Source: Nocardia sp. NBC_00565 (lineage in GTDB: Bacteria; Actinomycetota; Actinomycetes; Mycobacteriales; Mycobacteriaceae). Taken from it: a stretch of DNA of 64,000 nt. Below the pieces are notes generated by a model. That model saw only the letters and a program-made list of their open reading frames with translations, did not search any database and was not told the DNA's origin. This document shows, one piece after another, positions 57,778-64,000 of the stretch. Each line of letters begins with the position of its first letter. The first letter of the stretch is position 1. Position numbers and translations under genes: made by a program. The DNA lies in NCBI RefSeq assembly GCF_036345915.1, contig NZ_CP107785.1:806001-870000 (forward strand), given 5' to 3'.

Positions 57778-57999
57778 CTCTGCGCTACAAACCTCACGCC
57801 GGGCGAGGTCGCGGAGGTTCCGCTGGCGGAGAAGGAAATGATCCCCGGCAAGCTCATCCAGGCGGTGGTCCGGGATTTCCACATCAAGGTCAATACCTGC
57901 ACCGGTCCGGTGAACCTCCGGCAGTACACCTACGTCACGGCCACCTCGCCCGAGACCGACGATATGGGTGCGGTATTCGGCGACCCCACCTGGTTGTAG
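57778..57999 (+). pseudogene. Remnant of an MspA-family porin (C-terminal part only)
   Basis: Seventy-three codons between the methyltransferase stop and a TAG at 57997, in the methyltransferase frame. The sequence LTPGEVAEVPLAEKEM, VRDFHIKVNTCTGP, LRQYTYVTATSPETDD and AVFGDPTWL has the layout of the C-terminal end of MspA-type porins of mycobacteria and nocardiae: the LxPGxV start, the Cys in the xxCxG loop and the short final strand. There is no start, signal peptide or first half. The first ATG is at 57838, too late for export. It looks like a 5'-deleted porin gene. Confidence 0.7.
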
Positions 58000-58148
58000 T
58001 CGCGCCAGGGTACTCGCGAAAATCCCGTCCGGAGCGCGTCTTTCCCGTTGAAAGACAACATTTTCATTAACATTCCCGCCGTTTGCCCCGATGATTCGGG
58101 TAGTCGAGTACGCAGGTTTCGACGGTAAACGGGGCGGAGGATTTATCC
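58000..58148 (+). promoter_or_regulatory. Upstream region of the DUF2235 gene
   Basis: A short AT-richer patch holds TTGAAA (58048-58053) and TAACAT (58068-58073). The 14-nt spacing is short for one promoter, so this is only a candidate. A strong GGCGGAGGA ribosome site precedes the ATG at 58149. Confidence 0.4.
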
Positions 58149-59333
58149 ATGAAACGACTGGTGGTCTGCTGTGACGGCACCTGGAAGGCCGAATCGAGCA
58201 GCACGGTATCGAATATCATCAAGATCGCGCAGACGATCCGGTACGAAGCGCCGGGACCGTCGGGGGAGCCGATCCAGCAGTGGGTCAGCTACGTTTCCGG
58301 GCCGGGCGCCCGCGGTTTCCTCGCAGACCGCCTGATGGGCGGGGCGTTCGGGCTCGGACTCGAGGCGAATCTGTCCTCCGCGTACTGGCATCTTGCGCTG
58401 AACTGGCAGCCCGGCGATGAGATCTACATCTTCGGTTTCAGCCGCGGTGCGTTCACCGCGCGCAGCCTGGCCGGGCTGATCGGCCGCATCGGAATCATGA
58501 CCCCCGATGCGATGATCGAGGGAAAGTACCCGCAGGCCTTGCAGATTCACCATCAGCCCGCGCCGACGCGGACGCCGGAGAACCCGGATCCGCCGGAGCC
58601 GCAGGAGTGGATCGACTTTCGCAAAGAGAACACTTGGCAGGCCCCCGCAAAGATCAACTTCATCGGTGTCTTCGATACCGTCGGCGCGCTCGGCGTGCCC
58701 GGACTGACCTCGCTGCGGCACCGGTTCCACGATGTGAAGCTCGGGCGCAATGTCTACTGCGCGCGCCAGGCCCTCGCACTCGACGAGCGGCGCCGCGCCT
58801 TCGAACCGTGCCTGTGGGAGGTGCCGATCGAACCGGATGTGAAGTACTCCCACGACTATGACCGCGTGAAGCAGGTGTGGTTCGAGGGCGTGCACAGCGA
58901 TGTCGGCGGTGGTTACAAAGAGTGCGGACTATCGGATATCACGCTGCGCTGGATGGTCGAAGAGGCCGAAGCGGTGGGACTCACCTTCGACCGTGAGCGG
59001 CTCGAGGGGCTGTCCGAGCGCTGCCGCGCCACCGGTGCCGATCATATGGAGCTACACCGCTCGCTGAGCATCGGATACCGAATCCTCAACGTGCTGCGCA
59101 CCATTCGCCAGCCGAAGAACCCGCGGTTCTACTGGGACTCCTGGCGACGGCTGTACACCGATGGGGACCGGGGCGTTCGACTGGCCTCCACTGTGCACGA
59201 CGCCCTGCGTTATCGGCCGGTGAATCTGCGGCGCTGGCTGCACGATCACGATGGGGTGGTGCCCGAGACGTTGATCGAGAAGACGGGCACGGTCACTTCG
59301 GTGGTGCCGGAGGAGCCCTCAGCGCACCAGTAG
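58149..59333 (+). CDS. DUF2235 alpha/beta-hydrolase-like protein
   Basis: A 394-residue protein that begins MKRLVVCCDGTW, the N-terminal mark of the DUF2235 family. The nucleophile-type elbow GFSRGAFTARSLAGL lies near 97-111 and the FDTVGALGVPG motif near 174. An acid/His pair is likely in SDVGGGYKE near 252. DUF2235 overlaps the Tle1-type phospholipase effectors of type VI secretion, but here there is no signal peptide and no secretion genes, so a cytoplasmic or membrane-facing hydrolase is more likely. Its last 15 nt overlap the convergent treY end. Confidence 0.85.
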   Translation: MKRLVVCCDGTWKAESSSTVSNIIKIAQTIRYEAPGPSGEPIQQWVSYVSGPGARGFLADRLMGGAFGLGLEANLSSAYWHLALNWQPGDEIYIFGFSRGAFTARSLAGLIGRIGIMTPDAMIEGKYPQALQIHHQPAPTRTPENPDPPEPQEWIDFRKENTWQAPAKINFIGVFDTVGALGVPGLTSLRHRFHDVKLGRNVYCARQALALDERRRAFEPCLWEVPIEPDVKYSHDYDRVKQVWFEGVHSDVGGGYKECGLSDITLRWMVEEAEAVGLTFDRERLEGLSERCRATGADHMELHRSLSIGYRILNVLRTIRQPKNPRFYWDSWRRLYTDGDRGVRLASTVHDALRYRPVNLRRWLHDHDGVVPETLIEKTGTVTSVVPEEPSAHQ

Positions 59334-61772
59334 TGCGACGGGCAGCCGGGCGAACAGCTTCTCCAGTCGCGCCCGGCCCTGGAAGGTGTGGCCGGTCAGC
59401 CGGTCGGTCCAGTTGCCCTGGGGCAACTCCAATGTGGTATCGCCCCACCCGGTTTCGGCCAGGCCGAGGCTGTGCCGGGTGGCCGCCACGATCACCTCGG
59501 GCGTTTCGCCGACCCGGCCGCGCGCGTAGGCGACCAGCCTGCTCTCCTGCTCACCGGTGGCGAACAACGGTAGGTAGGTGCCGCCGACGAAGCAGTCCGG
59601 CCGTTCGCGGCGCAGCCACAGCGCGTAGGCGGCGATCCACATCTTCGCCGCGCCGGTGGTGTCCAGTGCCGGTGTGCCGGTGAGGGATTGCAGCAGTCCG
59701 GCGCGGGCCGCGAAGTCCACCGGGCGGCGGTTGTCCGGATCGACGAGGGCGTCCTCCCACAGTTCGCAGCCCTGGTAGATATCGGGAATCCCGGGTCCGC
59801 ACAACTGCAGCAGCTTTTGTGACAGCGAATCCGACCAGGCGTGCGGGGCGAGTTCGTGGACCAGATCACCGATCTCGGAGCCGACCGGTCCATCGATCAC
59901 CGCATCCAACCAGCCGTGTACCGCCGTCTCGAACTCGGCATCCGGTTCCTCCCACGAGGTATGGACCCCGGCCTCGCGAATAGCCTTCTCCGCGAACAGA
60001 TGCAGCCGCTCGCGCAGTCCGGCCACCGACGAGGCGGGGCGGCCGTCGGCGGGCCAGATGCCGAACATGTTCTGCAACAGGAACAGTGTGGTCGCGCCGT
60101 CGGGGCCGGGGGTGATTTCCTCCCAGGATTCGACGGCGCGCGCCCAGATCTCCGCGGCCTGGGACAGCACCCCGATCCGAGCGCGCACATCCTCCCCGCG
60201 CTTGGTGTCGTGGGTGGACAGGGTGGTCATGGTGGCGGGCCAGCGCTGCGCGCGCTCGCTGTTGGAGAGGTGGAACTCGTTGAGCGAGTGGCCGAATCGC
60301 GCCGGGTTGCCGCCGACCTCCTGTAGCGAGACCAGTCGCGCGGCCTGATAGAACATGGTGTCCTCGACGGCCTTGGCGGTGATCGCGCCGCACACCTGAC
60401 TGAACCGCACGGCCGCCTCGCCATCGGTGGCCAGCGCGGCCACCAGCACGCTCAGCGGCACCGTGAGTTCGCTGTTGCGCTTTTCCACCTCGGCGACCAC
60501 CGCTCCGGTCATGCCAGCCAGCGGCGCGTAGTCCACCCGGTACACCGGCATAAAGGCCAGCACCTCGATGGTGGCGTTGGTCAGCGCCATGGTGTCGAAG
60601 CTCTCGGCCCGCGCGTCGCGCTTGATCGCGGCGACCAGCCGGCGGATCTCCGGGGCCAGAATGTTCTCCGCCACCGCGCGTTTGATCCGATGTTCGGTCT
60701 CGCCGATCCAGGCGCGGTCGCTGCCGTGCCCGGCGAGCTTGCGCGACAGTTCGGTCAGCGCCTGTTCGCCGTCGGGATGGATCAGCACACCGCCGTAGTC
60801 GGACAGGGCGTCGTAGCCGGTGGTGCCATCGACCGGCAGGGTCGCGTCCAGTGGTTCGCGGTTGGCGAGGATCTTTTCGACAAGTAGTAGCCGGTGTGGG
60901 CCGATGACCCTGCGCAGCTTCGCCAGATACGCGGCGGGATAGGACAATCCATCCGGATGGTCGACGCGGACGCCGTCGATCAGATCGTGCTCGCACCAAG
61001 CGGTGAGCTCCCGATGGGTGATCTCGAAGACTTCGGGATCTTCCTGGCGCACCGCGGCCAGACTGTTGACCGCGAAGAACCGCCGGTAGGTGCACAGTCC
61101 GGCCTTCCAGCTGACCAGCCGATAGTGCTGCTTGTCGTGGATGCGCAGCGCATTGTCGCCATCGGTGCCCGCGGCGATGGGGAAGCGCAGATCGTGCAGT
61201 GCCAGCATCGGTTCCGAACCGGATCGGTCGACCGTCAGTGCGGCGGGGTCGTTCTCGCTCTGCAGCACCGGCAGCGCCAGCCGCCCGCCCGCACCGTTGC
61301 CCGCACTCCAGTCGATATCGAAGAAGTGCGCGAACTGCGATTCGCGGCCGTTGCGCAGCACATCCCACCACCACGGATTCTGCCGCGGATCGGCGACGCC
61401 GACGTGGTTGGGCACCAGATCCACGAGCAAACCCATACCGCGGCTGCGCACTTCGTCGGAGAGCGCCTTGAGCCCGGCCGGGCCGCCGAGGGCCGCTGAG
61501 ACCGTGGTGGGGTCGGTGACGTCGTAGCCGTGCGTCGAACCGGCCGTCGCGGTGAGGATCGGCGACAGGTACAGGTGCGAAATGCCCAGCTGCTGTAGGT
61601 ATTCCGCGATCGCGCGGGCATCGGCGAAGGTCAACGCGTCGGGGCGCAGCTGGAGTCGGTAGGTGCTGCGGATCGTCGTCTGCCGGGCCGGGGTGCGGCC
61701 GCGGGAGATCGGATCGGTGTGGTGGGTGAGCATCTCGGACTCGGTCGTCTCGATCTCGGTCGTCTCGGTCAT
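59319..61772 (-). CDS. treY: Malto-oligosyltrehalose synthase
   Basis: TreY isomerises the reducing end of malto-oligosaccharides to a trehalose unit. The 817-residue GH13 enzyme shows YRLQLRPDALTFADA near 40, SPILTATAGSTHGYDVTDP near 73, LLVDLVPNHVGVADPRQNPWWWD near 122 (as shorter motifs) and DGVRVDHPDGLSYP near 246 with the nucleophile Asp, plus MALTNATIEVL. It is longer than the 765-residue mycobacterial form because of a Thr/Glu-rich N-terminus. ATG 61772 is chosen, 11 nt after treX; an in-frame codon at 61814 would overlap treX. Confidence 0.94.
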   Translation of the reverse strand: MTETTEIETTESEMLTHHTDPISRGRTPARQTTIRSTYRLQLRPDALTFADARAIAEYLQQLGISHLYLSPILTATAGSTHGYDVTDPTTVSAALGGPAGLKALSDEVRSRGMGLLVDLVPNHVGVADPRQNPWWWDVLRNGRESQFAHFFDIDWSAGNGAGGRLALPVLQSENDPAALTVDRSGSEPMLALHDLRFPIAAGTDGDNALRIHDKQHYRLVSWKAGLCTYRRFFAVNSLAAVRQEDPEVFEITHRELTAWCEHDLIDGVRVDHPDGLSYPAAYLAKLRRVIGPHRLLLVEKILANREPLDATLPVDGTTGYDALSDYGGVLIHPDGEQALTELSRKLAGHGSDRAWIGETEHRIKRAVAENILAPEIRRLVAAIKRDARAESFDTMALTNATIEVLAFMPVYRVDYAPLAGMTGAVVAEVEKRNSELTVPLSVLVAALATDGEAAVRFSQVCGAITAKAVEDTMFYQAARLVSLQEVGGNPARFGHSLNEFHLSNSERAQRWPATMTTLSTHDTKRGEDVRARIGVLSQAAEIWARAVESWEEITPGPDGATTLFLLQNMFGIWPADGRPASSVAGLRERLHLFAEKAIREAGVHTSWEEPDAEFETAVHGWLDAVIDGPVGSEIGDLVHELAPHAWSDSLSQKLLQLCGPGIPDIYQGCELWEDALVDPDNRRPVDFAARAGLLQSLTGTPALDTTGAAKMWIAAYALWLRRERPDCFVGGTYLPLFATGEQESRLVAYARGRVGETPEVIVAATRHSLGLAETGWGDTTLELPQGNWTDRLTGHTFQGRARLEKLFARLPVALLVR

Positions 61773-61783
61773 CGGCGTTTCGG

Positions 61784-63904
61784 CTATGCGGGGCAGTGCA
61801 GGACGAGTAGGCAACGGGCGGGGACGGCGATGCTACTCGCCGCCGGATAGGTGGCGTCGGCTCGGCCGTCGGACACCGAACAGTCCAGTGCGACAGACCA
61901 TTCGGCGCCGTAATCGGTGCCGGGGAGGGCGAAGTCGAGGTCGGTGTCGTGGGCGTTGAAGCACAGCAGGAACGAGTCGTCGGTGATGCGCTCGCCGCGC
62001 GGGCCCGGCTCATTGATGCCGAGACCGTTGAGATACACCGTGAGCGATTTACCGAAACCGCTGTCCCAGTCCGCGGGCGTCATCTCCTCACCCGCCGGGG
62101 TGAGCCAGGCGATATCGCGGGCATGGTCCTTGGCGCGGATCGGCTGCCCCTCCAGGAAGCGGCGGCGCCGGAAGATCGGATGTTCGGTGCGCAGCGCGAT
62201 CACCCGCTTCGTGAACTCGAACAGGTCCGAATTCGTCTGCATCAGTGACCAATCCATCCAGGCCAGCGGTGCATCCTGACAGTAGACATTGTTGTTGCCC
62301 TGCTGCGTACGGCCCATCTCGTCGCCGTGCGCGAGCATCGGGGTGCCCTGGCTGAGCACCAGCGTGGCGAGCAGATTGCGACTCTGCTTGGCGCGCAACG
62401 CGAGAATCTCCGGATCGTCGGTCGGTCCCTCCGCACCGCAGTTCCACGAGCGGTTGTAACTCTCGCCGTCGCGGTTGTCCTCGCCGTTGGCCGCATTGTG
62501 TTTCTCGTTGTAGGACACCAGGTCCCGCAGCGTGAAACCGTCGTGCGCGGTGATGAAGTTGATGCTCGCGCTCGGCCTGCGGCCGGTGGCCTCGTACAGG
62601 TCCGAGGATCCGGTGAGCCGCGAGGCGAATTCGCCGAGGGTGGCGGGCTCGCCGCGCCAGTAGTCGCGCACGGTGTCGCGGTACTTGCCATTCCATTCGG
62701 TCCACTGACCCGGGAAGTTGCCGACCTGATAGCCGCCCTCGCCGACATCCCACGGCTCCGCGATCAGCTTCACCTGGCTCACGACCGGATCCTGTTGCAC
62801 CAGATCGAAGAACGTCGAGAGCCGGTCCACGTCGTGCAGCTCGCGGGCGAGCGTGGCGGCCAGATCGAAGCGGAATCCGTCGACGTGCATGTCCAGGATC
62901 CAGTAGCGCAGCGAGTCCATGATCAGCTGCAGCGTGTGTGGGTGGCGCACGTTGAGGCTGTTACCGGTGCCGGTGTAATCCATATAGCGCGCGGGGTCGT
63001 CGTCGACCAGGCGATAGTAGGCGGCGTTGTCGATGCCGCGGAAGGCGAGCGTGGGTCCGAGGTGGTTGCCCTCGCCGGTGTGGTTGTAGACCACGTCGAG
63101 GATCACCTCGATGCCCTCGGCGTGCAATGCCCGCACCATCGCCTTGAATTCGGTGACCGCCGCGCCGCCACGCGGGCTGGCCGCGTATTCGTTGTGCGGG
63201 GCCAGATAGCCGAAGCTGTTGTAGCCCCAGTAGTTTCGCAGGCCCTGATCCAGCAGCATCCGGTCGTGCAGGAATTGGTGCACCGGCATCAGCTCGATCG
63301 CGGTGACGCCCAGGCTCTTCAGGTGTCCGACGATCGCCGGGTGCGCGATGCCCGCGTAGGTGCCGCGCAACTCCTCCGGAACCTCCGGATGCGTCATGGT
63401 CATACCCTTGACGTGCGCCTCGTAGATGACCGTCTCGTGGTAGGGCCGGTTCGGCGGTCGGTCGGCGCCCCAGTCGAAGAATGGGTTGATCACCACGCCG
63501 GTCATGGTGTGCCCCAGGGAATCCAGGCCGTAGGTGTGCAGCGATGCGTCGTTGTCGAATTCGCCGTCGAAGGCCTTGCCGTAGGGATCGACCAGCAATT
63601 TGCTTGGATCGCAGCGCAATCCGTGCTCGGGATCGTAGGGTCCGTGCACGCGGAAGCCGTAGCGCTGGCCTGGCCCGATGGTCGGGAGATAGGCGTGCCA
63701 GACGTAGGTGTCGACCTCTTCCAGTGGCACCCTGGTTTCGGTGCCGTCCCTGGCGATCAGGCACAGTTCGACGGCGTCGGCAACCTCGGAGAACACCGAG
63801 AAATTGGTGCCCGCGCCGTCGTAGGTCGCACCCAGAGGGTAAGCGGTGCCGGGCCAGACACCGAGGGGTGTCACCTCACCGGGCGCTGCGTCGGGCTGAG
63901 CCAT
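61784..63904 (-). CDS. treX: Glycogen debranching enzyme TreX/GlgX
   Basis: TreX cuts alpha-1,6 branches of glycogen to feed TreY and TreZ. The 706-residue GH13 enzyme has a CBM48-like N-terminal domain (TAYPLGATYDGAGTNFSVFS), YEAHVKGMT near 160, VILDVVYNHTGEGN near 265, nucleophile Asp in GFRFDLAATLAREL near 343, the acid Glu in LIAEPWDVGEGG and ITAHDGFTL. ATG 63904 is taken from family length. GTG 63967 is open in frame, adds 21 residues and would overlap a possible upstream stop. Confidence 0.93.
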   Translation of the reverse strand: MAQPDAAPGEVTPLGVWPGTAYPLGATYDGAGTNFSVFSEVADAVELCLIARDGTETRVPLEEVDTYVWHAYLPTIGPGQRYGFRVHGPYDPEHGLRCDPSKLLVDPYGKAFDGEFDNDASLHTYGLDSLGHTMTGVVINPFFDWGADRPPNRPYHETVIYEAHVKGMTMTHPEVPEELRGTYAGIAHPAIVGHLKSLGVTAIELMPVHQFLHDRMLLDQGLRNYWGYNSFGYLAPHNEYAASPRGGAAVTEFKAMVRALHAEGIEVILDVVYNHTGEGNHLGPTLAFRGIDNAAYYRLVDDDPARYMDYTGTGNSLNVRHPHTLQLIMDSLRYWILDMHVDGFRFDLAATLARELHDVDRLSTFFDLVQQDPVVSQVKLIAEPWDVGEGGYQVGNFPGQWTEWNGKYRDTVRDYWRGEPATLGEFASRLTGSSDLYEATGRRPSASINFITAHDGFTLRDLVSYNEKHNAANGEDNRDGESYNRSWNCGAEGPTDDPEILALRAKQSRNLLATLVLSQGTPMLAHGDEMGRTQQGNNNVYCQDAPLAWMDWSLMQTNSDLFEFTKRVIALRTEHPIFRRRRFLEGQPIRAKDHARDIAWLTPAGEEMTPADWDSGFGKSLTVYLNGLGINEPGPRGERITDDSFLLCFNAHDTDLDFALPGTDYGAEWSVALDCSVSDGRADATYPAASSIAVPARCLLVLHCPA

Positions 63905-63963
63905 GTCAACGACACTAGCGTCAGCCGGACCGTGCTTTGTGTGGGTGGTTGCGGCCGGGCGGG

Positions 63964-64000
63964 TCACTCCTGGTCGGAGCCGGTTTCCAGCCAGCGCCGC
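63964..64000 (-). CDS. Possible 3' end of a gene upstream of treX (cut by window edge)
   Basis: On the minus strand an open frame enters from the right edge and ends RRWLETGSDQE with a TGA at 63966-63964. The stop overlaps the alternative treX GTG (63967) as GTGA, the coupling seen elsewhere in this window. Only 11 residues are visible, so the product cannot be named. Confidence 0.35.
   Translation of the reverse strand, partial: RRWLETGSDQE

Overview
This 64 kb window is high-GC DNA from a mycolic-acid actinomycete, most likely Nocardia or a close relative. The evidence is an actinobacterial dcw cluster without ftsA and with sepF, yggT and wag31; an Emb-type arabinosyltransferase; an MspA-type porin remnant; a eukaryotic-like IleRS; and gene neighbourhoods (ileS-dinB, lspA-rluD, dnaE1, ilvA, treX-treY) known from Mycobacterium and Corynebacterium. 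The genus is an inference from gene content. No insertion sequence, prophage, CRISPR array, tRNA or rRNA was seen.

Layout. Positions 1-13492 hold the division and cell-wall cluster on the plus strand: murF (partial), mraY, murD, ftsW, murG, murC, ftsQ, ftsZ, pgeF, yggS, sepF, yggT, wag31 and a small membrane protein. The mur/fts genes mostly overlap by ATGA or GTGA, and ftsZ and wag31 have their own upstream regions. Positions 13571-17005 hold ileS behind a translational T-box leader, closed by a perfect hairpin. Positions 17100-22244 hold a perfect CRP/GlxR-type palindrome far upstream of a secreted NlpC/P60 hydrolase, then a lipoprotein, galU (minus), dinB and an MTB12-like lipoprotein. Positions 22400-29974 hold a lone emb gene, rarD, a CtpE-like P-type ATPase and a PhzF-family protein. 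Positions 30019-33967 hold lspA-rluD-membrane protein (minus), a lipoprotein and a VOC protein.

Positions 34029-35751 are a minus-strand three-gene set: an exported Rieske lipoprotein, a five-helix His-bearing membrane protein and an anchored secreted protein. This looks like an uncharacterised cell-surface redox module. Positions 36032-44501 form a minus-strand acetate/monocarboxylate region: LytS-type kinase, LytTR regulator, DUF485-like protein with an SSS symporter, then DUF485, ActP and acetyl-CoA synthetase. dnaE1 follows on the plus strand (TTG start), then an MFS exporter and a TetR regulator that share a 20-bp operator at the same distance from each start codon.

Positions 50622-64000 hold trehalose-from-glycogen genes (treZ plus; treY and treX minus), separated by a serine hydrolase, ilvA, a Ddn-like protein, a methyltransferase, an in-frame MspA porin remnant and a DUF2235 hydrolase. 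The most unusual signal in the window is a 23-nt sequence built on two GCGGAGC units. It occurs inside the reading frames of murG (two diverged copies) and ileS (two identical copies in opposite orientation), adding low-complexity peptide to essential enzymes.
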